The notes under the pieces are model-generated. The model searched no databases, was not told where the DNA came from, and saw only the letters and a list, made by a program, of their open reading frames with translations. From G963663315 sp965208975 (lineage in GTDB: Bacteria; Pseudomonadota; Gammaproteobacteria; Arenicellales; Poriferihabitantaceae), in the NCBI GenBank assembly GCA_965208975.1, contig CBDBQH010000003.1, forward strand, positions 1,798,001 to 1,862,000: a DNA stretch of 64,000 bases. The letters are read 5' to 3'. This document shows, piece by piece, positions 28,267 to 36,720 of the stretch (its first letter is position 1; every line of letters begins with the position of its first letter). The position numbers and the translations under genes were made by a program.

Positions 28267-28611
28267 GGGAGTTGGCCGATAAGCCGGGTTCTGTCTTGAA
28301 CAGTTATTCATCTGGAACGTTTGTCGCCAAACGCCTCAAGCAACCTACCCGGATCCGGCGCGGGTCACACCGATGGATCCCTATTTGGTCTTGCTCCGAG
28401 TGGGGTTTACCCTGCCACTACTGTTACCAATAGCGCGGTGCGCTCTTGCCGCACCATTTCACCCTTACCCCATACATAAAATACAAGGCGGTATATTTTC
28501 TGTGGCACTGGCCGTCAACTCACGCTGCCCAGCCGTTAGCTGGCACTCTACCCGTTGGAGCCCGGACTTTCCTCGATATCATTCGATACCGCAACTGTCT
28601 GGCCAACTCCC
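28267..28611 (-). ncRNA. rnpB: RNase P RNA (bacterial type A)
   Basis: The minus strand carries all landmark elements: the P1 strand GGGAGTTGGCC at the 5' end (28611-28601) pairing perfectly with GGCCAACTCCC at the 3' end, GAGGAAAGTCCGGGCTCC, AGTGCCAGCTAAC, the conserved GGTAAGGGTGAAATGGTGCG, AAGAGCGCACCGCG, GGTAAACCCCAC, GGAGCAAGACCAAATAGG and the terminal ACAGAACCCGGCTTATCGG. The RNA is the catalytic part of the enzyme that matures tRNA 5' ends. At about 345 nt it is of ordinary length for gammaproteobacteria. Confidence 0.97.
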
Positions 28612-28618
28612 ACCCCAT

Positions 28619-28647
28619 ATCCTACTGGATTCCCGGATAAAAAACAA
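28619..28647 (-). promoter_or_regulatory. Promoter of rnpB
   Basis: On the minus strand TTGTTT (28647-28642) and TAGGAT (28624-28619) are 17 bp apart, and seven bases separate the -10 box from the first base of the RNase P RNA. The upstream flank is a tandem A/T-rich stretch (28640-28690, ATAAAAAAAT repeats) that could act as an UP element. Confidence 0.7.
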
Positions 28648-28738
28648 TAAAAAAAATAACATAAAAAAATACATAAAAAAATACACCTTAACCTACACCG
28701 TAACCTTCAGGCTCATCTTCCATTGGACACTCCTCCGA

Positions 28739-29152
28739 TTAACAGCGTAGCGCCCGGACATGGCCTTCGGAGGCGTAGGCCAGGATGCGATGGTCACGGG
28801 TGACAATGGTCAGGGTCATTGCGCGGGCGGTGGCAATAATGATCCGGTCCGCCGGGTCGGCCGGCGATGTGCCCGGCAGAAATGATGAGTCCACAAGAAT
28901 GCGTGGAGTAATTCCGGCAAGCGTAATCCGGCCCCTGGTGACATAATCCTCAAACCAGGTTGCTACCGGGCACTCCAGTCTCAGCCGCGCGCGGGAGACC
29001 AGCAAACCCAGTTCCCAGGCCGAGAACGGCGAGACCCAGACTCGGCGACCTTCATGGTGGCTTGCGTCCAGTTGGGCCATGGCATTCTCATCAATCGGGT
29101 CACCGTTTCCTGTCCAGATAACCGCGCAGGTATCCAGCAGCAGATCATTCAT
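28739..29152 (-). CDS. vapC: VapC-type PIN-domain ribonuclease toxin
   Basis: This 137-residue PIN protein carries the first acidic residue in LLLDTCAVIWTGNG (Asp7), the second in VSPFSAWELGLL (Glu47) and the last set in SPADPADRIIIATARAM (Asp97/Asp100), plus TIVTRDHRILAYA. These coordinate Mg2+ in VapC toxins, which cut tRNA or rRNA. It overlaps the upstream antitoxin gene by 8 bp. All acidic residues are present, so it should be active. Confidence 0.88.
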   Translation of the reverse strand: MNDLLLDTCAVIWTGNGDPIDENAMAQLDASHHEGRRVWVSPFSAWELGLLVSRARLRLECPVATWFEDYVTRGRITLAGITPRILVDSSFLPGTSPADPADRIIIATARAMTLTIVTRDHRILAYASEGHVRALRC

Positions 29153-29567
29153 GTCTGTACTGCTTATCCTGAATCATGTCCGCCCACTCCGGCATGGCCG
29201 GAGCCGTCAGATCCAGATCAATAGTTACCGTTACCGTACCTTTCATGCAGCCCAGCAGCGGATGTCCACCCGAACCATTCGCGGCGACCGGGGGCGATAT
29301 TTGACGGGAGTCCGGTGTGTCATCCCGAACGAAAACCAGACGCTCGCTCACCATATCCACCCGCGCTGTCTTGTATCCCGCAGCGAGCCAGGAACGGGTT
29401 ATGACACTGTTTGAAGGATTATTGCTCCACCAGGGCCGGTGCTTCCGGGCCGAAGGGGGAAGGCTATCCTTAATGACCGCTTCGATTTCCTCAAAGGCCA
29501 TCTGGATTTCCCTCAAACCACGGGTTTTCAGATGGTTTTCCAGAGGTTGATATTTTGTAGTATTCAT
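29145..29567 (-). CDS. Antitoxin partner of VapC with N-terminal DUF7662-like domain
   Basis: This 140-residue protein seems made of two parts. Residues 1-82 (YQPLENHLKTRG, FEEIEAVIKDSLPPSARKHR, PWWSNN, SWLAAGYKTARVDM) resemble a small domain of unknown function that I associate with DUF7662. Residues about 95-132 (GGHPLLGCMKGTVTVTIDLD, LTAPAMPEWADMI) look like the C-terminal neutralising arm of VapB/Phd-type antitoxins. No ordinary DNA-binding fold is seen, so the first domain may replace it. It is encoded directly before vapC with an 8 bp overlap, the expected antitoxin-toxin order. Confidence 0.75.
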   Translation of the reverse strand: MNTTKYQPLENHLKTRGLREIQMAFEEIEAVIKDSLPPSARKHRPWWSNNPSNSVITRSWLAAGYKTARVDMVSERLVFVRDDTPDSRQISPPVAANGSGGHPLLGCMKGTVTVTIDLDLTAPAMPEWADMIQDKQYRHE

Positions 29568-29649
29568 GATAGTTACTTATACTTACTTGTTATAAGTTCT
29601 AACTATAAAACAAACACACCCCAAATATCAAATCCTATCCTTTTTCGAT

Positions 29650-30504
29650 TCATGTCGTTCGCCCCGGCTTCTTCAGATCCAGGGCAAGCCGGTACAGCCG
29701 GTTTTTGCTCACTCCGAACGTGTCGCTGACTATTTTCGCCACCGTCTTTGCCGGCATGTACTCGACCATCACCGATGCCAGTGTCGAGGCCTTTTGCCAG
29801 TCGGGGTCGTCCGGCGCCTGCCAGGACAATACGATGACGAATTCTCCCTTTTGATGCGGGTCGCCCTGTTCGATCTGGCGGCGGACGGTTTCGATGTCTC
29901 CATGATAGAATGATTCGAATTTCTTGGTCATCTCCCGGGCCACGGTGATTTGTGCGCCCGCAGGGAAACAGGACTGGATATCTTCAAGCGCCGCGACAAT
30001 GCGGTGACTCGACTCAAACAGTACCAGCGTCCGGGTTCCGGTCGATAATTCCTTGAGTTTTTCCAGCCGCTGCCCTCGTCTGGCCGGTAGAAACCCCTCG
30101 AAGCAGAATCGCTCAGCCGGCAATCCGGAAGCCGAGAGCGCGGCGACCACGGCGCTCGGTCCGGGAATCGGAACGACCGGCAATTGATGGTTTCGCGCCG
30201 CCTGAACCAGCTGATAGCCCGGGTCACTGATCAACGGCGTGCCGGCATCACTGATCAACGCAATATCCGACCCCTGCCGCAACAACCGGATGATTCCGGC
30301 AGTCTGTTCATTTTCGTTATGCTCGTGAAACGAACGGGTTCTGGTTTTGATCTGGCAGTGATTGAGCAGCTTGGCCGCCCGTCGGGTATCTTCCACCAGG
30401 ATCAGTTCGACCTGTGCCAATACCGCTTTCGCGCGTTCCCCGATGTCCCCCAGGTTGCCGATTGGAGTGGCCACAATATACAGCGCTCCTGTTTTGCCGT
30501 TCAT
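29650..30504 (-). CDS. rsmI: 16S rRNA (cytidine1402-2'-O)-methyltransferase
   Basis: RsmI methylates the 2'-O of C1402 in 16S rRNA with SAM. It has the tetrapyrrole-methylase fold: LYIVATPIGNLGDIGERAKA at the start, VELILVEDTRRAAKLL, ALISDAGTPLISDPGYQLV, PIPGPSAVVAALSASGLP and FEGFLPARRGQRLEKL. The ATG at 30504 is preferred over a GTG one codon before. It is divergent from lpoA with a 75 bp gap, as in E. coli (yraL / yraM). 284 residues. Confidence 0.96.
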   Translation of the reverse strand: MNGKTGALYIVATPIGNLGDIGERAKAVLAQVELILVEDTRRAAKLLNHCQIKTRTRSFHEHNENEQTAGIIRLLRQGSDIALISDAGTPLISDPGYQLVQAARNHQLPVVPIPGPSAVVAALSASGLPAERFCFEGFLPARRGQRLEKLKELSTGTRTLVLFESSHRIVAALEDIQSCFPAGAQITVAREMTKKFESFYHGDIETVRRQIEQGDPHQKGEFVIVLSWQAPDDPDWQKASTLASVMVEYMPAKTVAKIVSDTFGVSKNRLYRLALDLKKPGRTT

Positions 30505-30579
30505 CACCGAATCTCTTATACTGTGGGTGTATTCATCCGCTACTGCAATTCAAGAAACTTACTGCAATTCAAGACTTCC

Positions 30580-32658
30580 ATGATCCCGCTTTACCAAAAC
30601 CTGCCGAAATGGTTCCCGAAATTCAGTTTGGCGCCTGGGAAATCGAGACGGTCAGCCCCAAACCTGGCACTCGGCCTGGTCTGTGTGCTCCTCGCCAACT
30701 GTACACCATTACCGCAGACATTGCCGCAGACATTGACAACCCCCCCGGAGATTACGCAACAGACGGATACTGAAGAAGAAACAGGTATAGAAGAAGCTGA
30801 CATAACGGAGGAAGATGAAACCATAGCGAAGGCGGAGCCGACTGTGATCAGTCATGGTCTTGAAGAGGAAGAGACGATTATCGTTGTTGACGATGACGAC
30901 ACCGGAGGAGAGTGGGAGACAGGTCTGCCGGGGATGCGGGAAAAATCCGGACGGCAGATTCTTCTGGCAAAAACGCAACTGGGGCTGGGTGACCCGGTGG
31001 CGGCGGTAGAGACGCTTCTGAAACTGGATTCCGCGGTCACCGGGAAGGCCCGGCTGGAAACCCGGAAAACCCTGCTGCAAATACTGGAATCACTCGACTC
31101 GCTGCATCGTTCACTGCTGCTGGAAGACATCTCCGACCCTGATCTGGTTGGCTGGCTGGCCTTGCTTGAGGCGCTGGCCGCCGAGCAATTTGAAGTTGAA
31201 TTGCAGAATTGGCGGCTGGCCTGGCCGAACCACCCTGCGAGCGCCACGCTCATTGATTCATATACTGTGAACCGCCCGCAGACCCGGCGGAAAATCGCAT
31301 TGCTTTTGCCTCTTGCCTCGCCTGACGGCCGCGCCGCCCAGGCTTTTTATGACGGCTTCACCGAAGCGCATAACCGGGATGGCTCCTACCCGAAGCCGGA
31401 GTTGGCGCTCTATGATATCGGCGCTGATTCCTCGCTGGCTTCTTTTTACTATCAGGGCGCCGAAGCGGACGGCGCTGATTTCATTGTTGGCCCGCTGGGG
31501 CGAAAAACAGTCGCAAGCCTGCTCGCCAGCCGGAATCCCGCAACCGATACCCTGCTGCTTGCGGATATTCCACCCGCAAAGACAGCGGACAATCTGTATG
31601 GCCTCAGCCTGTCTCCAGAAAATGAAGCGCGTCAGGTGGCGGACAAGGCTTACGCCAGCGGTCACAGGAATGCCACCGTGCTGCGAAGCGAGGGAGAGTG
31701 GGGCGAGCGGGTCGCCAATGCGTTCGCCGCCCACTGGGAAACCCTGGGCGGTCAAGTCCTGAAAAACAGTTCATTCCCGAAAGATGTCTCAAATCACGCC
31801 AGAGTGGTGCGGAAATTTCTGGGAATAGACAGGAGTATTCTCCGCCACCGCCTGATCGAAGCGCAAACCGGATTGAACCTGAAATTTTCGCCGAGGCGCA
31901 ATGAAGACATGGATTTCATTTTTCTGGCGGCTACCACAACCCAGGCCAGACTGATTGTACCCCAGCTCCGGTTTTTCCAGGCTCATGGAGTCCCGCTCTA
32001 TGCGACTTCATACATTTACACGGGCAAACCGGAGCCGGCGATGGACGCAGATCTGGATGGGCTGGTTTTCGGAGAAATGCGGTGGATACTGGACGGTGTC
32101 GCGTTGTACAAACAGCAAAAGGCGGAGGAGAAAGCCCGGAAAGCGGCAGAAGAAAAAGCAAAGGCAGAAGCAGAAACGATAACAGAAGTGGAAATAGTAA
32201 CAAAGGCGGATAGCGCTCTGGATGACAATGAAATCCTGGACGGCCATGAAGAAGCTCCGCCACCACCTGATCTGTCGGCAGAGGATAACGAACAACATCA
32301 TTCCCCCCTTGAGGGGGAATCCAATCCGCAAGCGGATTGGATGGGGGGTACATCCGCAGACAGGACTACAGATGCCGGACTGAAATACCCTTACGCCCGG
32401 ACTGCCCTGGATCGGTTGTATGCTCTCGGGGTACAGAGTTATCAGATCATTCCCCGATTACAGGTGTTAAGGCAAAACTCATGGATGAAGCTCTCCGGCA
32501 GGGCAATGACGATTCGCGTCGACCCGAACGGCAATGCCGTTCACCTTCCGGTCTGGGCAAGATTCGAATCCGGTCTGGCGGAACCCTTGCCGGCAGCGAG
32601 CCAGAGCAGGGATTTTCCTGATTTCCCTGATTTCCCGAACCCGGAAAAACGACCTTGA
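30580..32658 (+). CDS. lpoA: Penicillin-binding protein activator LpoA (LppC family) with repeat-derived insertion
   Basis: LpoA is an outer-membrane lipoprotein that stimulates PBP1a. The protein of 692 residues begins with an N-terminal signal ending in lipobox LLANC (Cys41), followed by an acidic, disordered stretch (about 50-110), a helical TPR-like region and the LppC domain (about 225 onward: KIALLLPLASPDGRAAQAFY; FIVGPLGRKTVASLLASRN). Between about 515 and 605 an Ala/Glu/Lys-rich segment is inserted that includes peptide SPLEGESNPQADWMGG, encoded by a copy of the dispersed palindromic repeat. The conserved C-terminus (ALDRLYALGVQSYQIIPRLQ) resumes afterwards. The ATG at 30580 is chosen because it gives a proper signal peptide. 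Confidence 0.9.
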   Translation: MIPLYQNLPKWFPKFSLAPGKSRRSAPNLALGLVCVLLANCTPLPQTLPQTLTTPPEITQQTDTEEETGIEEADITEEDETIAKAEPTVISHGLEEEETIIVVDDDDTGGEWETGLPGMREKSGRQILLAKTQLGLGDPVAAVETLLKLDSAVTGKARLETRKTLLQILESLDSLHRSLLLEDISDPDLVGWLALLEALAAEQFEVELQNWRLAWPNHPASATLIDSYTVNRPQTRRKIALLLPLASPDGRAAQAFYDGFTEAHNRDGSYPKPELALYDIGADSSLASFYYQGAEADGADFIVGPLGRKTVASLLASRNPATDTLLLADIPPAKTADNLYGLSLSPENEARQVADKAYASGHRNATVLRSEGEWGERVANAFAAHWETLGGQVLKNSSFPKDVSNHARVVRKFLGIDRSILRHRLIEAQTGLNLKFSPRRNEDMDFIFLAATTTQARLIVPQLRFFQAHGVPLYATSYIYTGKPEPAMDADLDGLVFGEMRWILDGVALYKQQKAEEKARKAAEEKAKAEAETITEVEIVTKADSALDDNEILDGHEEAPPPPDLSAEDNEQHHSPLEGESNPQADWMGGTSADRTTDAGLKYPYARTALDRLYALGVQSYQIIPRLQVLRQNSWMKLSGRAMTIRVDPNGNAVHLPVWARFESGLAEPLPAASQSRDFPDFPDFPNPEKRP
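32300..32348. repeat. Palindromic repeat unit inside lpoA
   Basis: Two hairpins in a row, ATTCCCCCC..GGGGGAAT and the perfect CCAATCCGC-AA-GCGGATTGG (32321-32340), followed by ATGGGGGG. The same composite unit occurs in intergenic DNA near 16955, 23510 and 25716. Here it lies within a coding sequence and keeps the frame. Confidence 0.85.
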
Positions 32659-33017
32659 AAGCTTCGCATTTGCAAAGCGGTGAAGACGCGGAATCAAAAG
32701 CATTATCCTGGCTGAAAACACAGGGGCTTGCGCTGGTTGCGCGTAACTATTCCAGGAAATGCGGAGAAATTGACTTGATCATGCGCCACGGGCATGATCT
32801 GGTATTTGTCGAGGTGCGCTACAGGAAAAATCGGGCCTTTGGTGGAGCGGGAGAAAGCATCACCCGAAAAAAGCAGAATAAAATCCGCAAAACCGCTGAA
32901 TCCTTTCTGCAACAGTACCCCGGCGGCCCGTACAATCAGTGCCGGTTCGATGTCATCGCAATCACCGGAACGAAAGAACCGGTTGTTATTGACTGGATCA
33001 AACATGCGTTTGAATGA
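32655..33017 (+). CDS. yraN: UPF0102 / YraN family endonuclease-like protein
   Basis: This 120-residue protein has the PD-(D/E)XK-like core of the YraN family: GEDAESKALSWLKTQGLALV, ARNYSRKCGEIDLIMRHG (E and D of the active site), LVFVEVRYRKNRAFGGA (E-V-R) and SITRKKQNKIRKTAESFL. The role is unclear; members are Holliday-junction-resolvase-like. The start is TTG at 32655, overlapping the lpoA stop by 4 bases, so it is co-translated with lpoA as in many gammaproteobacteria. Confidence 0.92.
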   Translation: MKASHLQSGEDAESKALSWLKTQGLALVARNYSRKCGEIDLIMRHGHDLVFVEVRYRKNRAFGGAGESITRKKQNKIRKTAESFLQQYPGGPYNQCRFDVIAITGTKEPVVIDWIKHAFE

Positions 33018-33143
33018 CGGCAACCCGAAAATTTGACTGATTGGGTTAAAGATATGCTAGGCTTCCAAAATGTAGACTCAGGATAAAAACTATGCCCCAA
33101 AGGATTCATACCAAGTGACCAACTCCAAAATAACGAAAGTGAG

Positions 33144-33791
33144 ATGAATTACTTCCCTGAGCTTTCTGTTTTAATCCCCTTTTTAGGCGCTTGTTGGTTA
33201 TTACAAACGAGTCCTGGGCCGGATATGGTTCTGGTTGTTGGTAAAGGAGTCGCTTTTGGTCGAAAAGAAGCTCTGCTTAGCGTTTTTGGGATATTTCTGG
33301 CTGTTTTTATTCAAGCTCCTTTGGTGGCGTTCGGAGCAGCGACCTTAGTCAGTCAATCTGAAATAGCCTATTCCTTGTTAAGAGGTATAGGCGCCGCATA
33401 CCTGGTATACCTCGCGATCAATAATATCAGGTCATTTTTCAAGACCGTGAAAGGAAAAGAAATTAACGCAGACAACTTATCAAGTGAAACTTCAATAAAA
33501 GATGGCCTCGTTACGAATCTTACAAACCCGAAAGTCCTCCTGTTCATGCTGGCCTTCGTTCCGCAGTTCGCCTCCCCGGATAAAGGCGTGGTTGCGCTCC
33601 AAATTCTTGTTCTGATATTTCTAATGAAAACTAATGGTCTGGTTGTAAATGGCTTGATCGGCATCACTGCCGGAACTGTCCGTAATTGGTTGCTGTCAGC
33701 AACCAGCTTTGCGAAATGGCAAAACCTTTTTATCGCCTGCATATTCTTGTTTATAGCAGGATGGTTTGTTTTTGACATAATTAAAACGTAA
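33144..33791 (+). CDS. LysE/RhtB family amino-acid exporter
   Basis: An inner-membrane exporter of 215 residues with six hydrophobic segments. The family signature SPGPDMVLVVGKGVAFGRKE lies near residue 23, and the inter-helix TNLTNPKVLLFMLAFVPQF near residue 125. Members export amino acids such as lysine, threonine or homoserine lactone; the substrate here cannot be told. It is full length, in contrast to the LysE fragment at 48131-48481. Confidence 0.9.
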   Translation: MNYFPELSVLIPFLGACWLLQTSPGPDMVLVVGKGVAFGRKEALLSVFGIFLAVFIQAPLVAFGAATLVSQSEIAYSLLRGIGAAYLVYLAINNIRSFFKTVKGKEINADNLSSETSIKDGLVTNLTNPKVLLFMLAFVPQFASPDKGVVALQILVLIFLMKTNGLVVNGLIGITAGTVRNWLLSATSFAKWQNLFIACIFLFIAGWFVFDIIKT

Positions 33792-33912
33792 CTGGTATGG
33801 ATATTCTCACGAATTGAATGAGATTAAAGAAAGAGAATCATATCGACAGCGCCATTCAGGGCGAAGCCTGCCTGTCCCGTAACCCACTTAACCTCTGTTC
33901 AAGAAAACCAAT

Positions 33913-34539
33913 ATGACTCCGACAAACAACCATCCGGGTTTCTTCCTGAAAACATGGAGAAACCTTTTTTGCGGCCTGCTTGTTCTTGTGGCCGTGCAAT
34001 CCATTACCGCCTGCGCTCCTCTTTTGATTGGCGCAGTGATTGTCACATCTATTGACTTAGGCGCTGAAAGACGAACCCTGGGACGTAATATTGATGACAA
34101 CCTGCTGGAACTGGAATTAAGAGGCATTTACCGGGATGACGAGAAACTTGGCTCGCCGGTCAATATCAGTGTGACGGCGATCAATGGAATCGTACTGCTT
34201 ACTGGAGAAGTCCACACTGATGAACAACGCCAGTATGCGGAGTCTCTGGCCAGGGAATACAAACGCACCCGGGATGTGGCCAATGAACTGGAGCTGGCCG
34301 GACGAAGCAATCTCAACAGCCGCGCAAACGATACCTGGATCACCAGTAAGGTGAAATCCAACTTGCTGAAAGCGGACGATGTGCCATCATCCAGCATCAA
34401 GGTGGTCACGGAACGCGGCAAGGTCTATCTGATGGGGCTGGTCACACAGGCTGAAGCCCAGGCCGCAGTCGAGTCCGTGCAAGGTGTCGTCGGCGTAACC
34501 CATATCGTCAAGGTTTTCGAGTACATCAAAACCGAATAA
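33913..34539 (+). CDS. dolP: BON-domain lipoprotein DolP (YraP)
   Basis: DolP is an outer-membrane lipoprotein with two BON domains that supports envelope integrity and BAM activity. It has a signal ending in lipobox ITAC (Cys34), then BON1 (about 75-125, VNISVTAINGIVLLTGEVHT) and BON2 (about 145-205, WITSKVKSNLLKADDVPSSS; KVVTERGKVYLMGLVTQAE). The family motif SIDLGAERRTLGRNIDDNLL sits after the anchor. It lies close to lpoA-yraN, matching the yraM-yraN-diaA-yraP neighbourhood, although diaA is missing and a LysE gene is in its place. Confidence 0.92.
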   Translation: MTPTNNHPGFFLKTWRNLFCGLLVLVAVQSITACAPLLIGAVIVTSIDLGAERRTLGRNIDDNLLELELRGIYRDDEKLGSPVNISVTAINGIVLLTGEVHTDEQRQYAESLAREYKRTRDVANELELAGRSNLNSRANDTWITSKVKSNLLKADDVPSSSIKVVTERGKVYLMGLVTQAEAQAAVESVQGVVGVTHIVKVFEYIKTE

Positions 34540-34545
34540 CCGACT

Positions 34546-35040
34546 GTGCGACAAAAGATATATTTTCCCGACCGACCGCCCGGTTTCGACGAATGGCTCT
34601 GTGGATTTGACCGCCCGCTGGTTTTCACCAATGGCGTATTCGACATTCTTCATCGTGGACATGTCTCCTGTTTGCAAAGCGCAGCCGCTCTGGGAGCCTC
34701 GCTGGTGGTGGGCATCAATTCGGACGCCTCGGTAAAACGGCTCGGCAAGGGCACGGACCGCCCCTTCAATACCCTGGCCGATCGGGCCGTTGTGCTGGCT
34801 GCCCTTGAATGCGTGGACGGAGTCGTATCGTTTGCTCAGGATACCCCGCTGGAATTGATCCTGAAGATCAAACCGGAGGCGCTGGTAAAGGGCGGCGACT
34901 GGAAGATCGAAGACATCGTGGGCGGCCGGCAAGTACGGGAGCGGGGCGGGTCGGTTCATTCGATCCGGTTTGAGCGCCCGGTTTCAACCACCGCGCTGGT
35001 CGAGAAAATAAGAAATTCCACGTCCAACCCGTCATCGTAG
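34546..35040 (+). CDS. D-glycero-beta-D-manno-heptose 1-phosphate adenylyltransferase (HldE C-terminal-domain type)
   Basis: This stand-alone 164-residue nucleotidyltransferase corresponds to the second domain of HldE/RfaE. It adenylates heptose 1-phosphate to ADP-heptose for LPS inner core. The cytidylyltransferase-like motif is VFTNGVFDILHRGHVSCLQ (HRGH, i.e. HxGH), followed by ASLVVGINSDASVKRLGKG, the DRPFNTLADRAVVLAALECV block and PEALVKGGDWKIEDIVG. The start is GTG (34546), 6 bp after dolP. The kinase half must be encoded elsewhere. Confidence 0.92.
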   Translation: MRQKIYFPDRPPGFDEWLCGFDRPLVFTNGVFDILHRGHVSCLQSAAALGASLVVGINSDASVKRLGKGTDRPFNTLADRAVVLAALECVDGVVSFAQDTPLELILKIKPEALVKGGDWKIEDIVGGRQVRERGGSVHSIRFERPVSTTALVEKIRNSTSNPSS

Positions 35041-35098
35041 AGCCTTGCCCCCGGCCTGATCGGGGGGGGGGGGGGGCTGGCCCGCCCGCGAAACATCG
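35041..35098. repeat. Repeat unit with a 15-base G tract
   Basis: A GCCTTGCCCCCGGCCTGATC unit of the dispersed repeat family (compare 16571 and the inverted copy at 23185-23215) lies between the convergent heptose adenylyltransferase and AAA-ATPase genes. It contains 15 consecutive G (35062-35076), whereas the 16588 copy has GTAGGGGCGGGC at the same place. It may serve as a transcription stop for either gene. Confidence 0.8.
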
Positions 35099-35102
35099 GT
35101 AA

Positions 35103-36683
35103 TCACGATACTCGAATCCCCAGCAGGTTGCGTTTTTCCCGACCGAAGACAAGCGCGATATGGTGAATCGGTTGACCCTGATTACGGTACTTCTCACTAT
35201 AGCCCTTCTCTTGTATCTGTACCATTGCCCGCTCCAGCGCGGCTTCTTTACCGGATTCGTCTTCCACCATCTTGAACTCCATGACAAATACTTGCCCTGC
35301 ATGAATCAGTACCAGGTCTGAACGACCCCGGCTGGTCGCTTCTTCTACTCGCAAGTCTACCCCGATCGACCGGAAATTCATGTACAGCAGACTCGCATAC
35401 CACGACTCATAATGACTCAAACCGGCATGGTCATGCCACGGATGCGGTATCCCTGCAAGATAGGCCTGGAATGTCTTGGCAAATCCATCAAAATCCTGAG
35501 CCGCCAGGAACTGAACCAGTTGTTCTCCCTGCTTCGTGATGCGGTCGATACCGGTCATATACCGTAACAGTCCCTGGTTCAGGCTTAACTTGACTTCATG
35601 GTTCGGATAGTCCAGTCGGTATTCGGTCAGATATTCCGATTGCTCTTTCCCGGTAATGGTCAGATAACCCGTCTGAAACAGCAGGGCATCTATATGGTAA
35701 CTCTCTATATCAAAGGTAGAGACCAGTTCCCGATCTGTTGTGCGGTTCTCTAATTCTATCGGGCTGATTTTATTCCTGACCAGTTCCTTGTACAAAAAGG
35801 TCGGAGTGCCGGTGCGAAACCAGTACGGCTCAAATTCCCGACCATCAAACAGCAACAAGACATCGAACGGGTTATAGACTTTCTCTTCCCCCAGCCAACT
35901 GTAGCCGTTGTACCAGCGTTTGATCTCATCGCGGTCAAGACCGGGTAATTCCGGGGCGAACACGGTGTCGAGATCGTTGTCCGTATACCCGCAAATCGTA
36001 GAGTATCTCGAATCCAGACTGATGTTCTTCAGGTTGTTGAGACCCGAAAACAGGTTGACATTCGAGAACATGCTGATGCCGGTAATAAAGACGAACCGGA
36101 TATGTTCAGCGCTACCCTTGATAATGCCGTAGAAGCCTCTCAAATAATCCCGGTTAGCTCTGGCCATTCCTGAGTCTTCCAGTACATCCAGGATGGGTTT
36201 GTCATATTCATCAACCAGTACTACCACCTGTTGGCCGGTGGCATGATGCAGGTTATGCAGAAGTAACCGCAGGCGTTCCGGGCCATCCGCAAGCTCCCGG
36301 GATGATGTCAAGCCAGCATTGCGTTCTATGATGTGCAACTGATTGAGGATACTGCTCTCCAGATCGCCCGGTTCTGTGTGCTTACCATCAAAACTTACCC
36401 GCACTACCGGATGTTTTTTCTCTGGATTCCAGTCCCAGTAATCATGAATATCCAGCCCCCGGAACAGTTCTTCGTTGCCTTCAAACAATTCACGCAAGGT
36501 ATCGAGTAACAGACTCTTGCCGAAGCGCCGGGGGCGCGACAGGAAGTAGTAATCTCCCTGATCAATCATCTGCCGGACATGAGAGGTCTTGTCGACATAG
36601 TAACAGTTGCGTTCCCGAAGACGCCGGAAAGTCTGGTATCCGATCGGAAGCTGGCGGCGGGGCATGTCCTGATTCTCAATCAT
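35103..36683 (-). CDS. AAA-ATPase-like / PD-(D/E)XK nuclease superfamily protein (DUF1703 type)
   Basis: A protein of about 526 residues of the group common in Bacteroidetes and some proteobacteria. It has PIGYQTFRRLRERNCYYVDK at the N-terminus, Walker A SRPRRFGKSLLLDTL, Walker B-like QQVVVLVDEYDKPILD and a C-terminal nuclease-like domain with GRSDLVLIHAGQVFVMEFKM (D..E.K). Cellular role unknown; the family is multi-copy and often mobile-element-like in distribution. Start chosen at ATG 36683 (MIENQDMPRR); 36665 is possible. Confidence 0.88.
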   Translation of the reverse strand: MIENQDMPRRQLPIGYQTFRRLRERNCYYVDKTSHVRQMIDQGDYYFLSRPRRFGKSLLLDTLRELFEGNEELFRGLDIHDYWDWNPEKKHPVVRVSFDGKHTEPGDLESSILNQLHIIERNAGLTSSRELADGPERLRLLLHNLHHATGQQVVVLVDEYDKPILDVLEDSGMARANRDYLRGFYGIIKGSAEHIRFVFITGISMFSNVNLFSGLNNLKNISLDSRYSTICGYTDNDLDTVFAPELPGLDRDEIKRWYNGYSWLGEEKVYNPFDVLLLFDGREFEPYWFRTGTPTFLYKELVRNKISPIELENRTTDRELVSTFDIESYHIDALLFQTGYLTITGKEQSEYLTEYRLDYPNHEVKLSLNQGLLRYMTGIDRITKQGEQLVQFLAAQDFDGFAKTFQAYLAGIPHPWHDHAGLSHYESWYASLLYMNFRSIGVDLRVEEATSRGRSDLVLIHAGQVFVMEFKMVEDESGKEAALERAMVQIQEKGYSEKYRNQGQPIHHIALVFGREKRNLLGIRVS

Positions 36684-36720
36684 CACCCGAACATCATAAC
36701 ACGGGAAACATCCGCGGGAT

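Noticed and set aside
28688..28723. 11-codon frame MEDEPEGYGVG after vapC with a GGAGGAG site
   Set aside because: Too short to support, no homology, and it lies in the AT-rich flank of the rnpB promoter; it may be a remnant of a gene start.
30184..30579. Upstream extension of lpoA
   Set aside because: It lies antisense to rsmI and would precede the lipoprotein signal; ATG 30580 fits the lipobox position.
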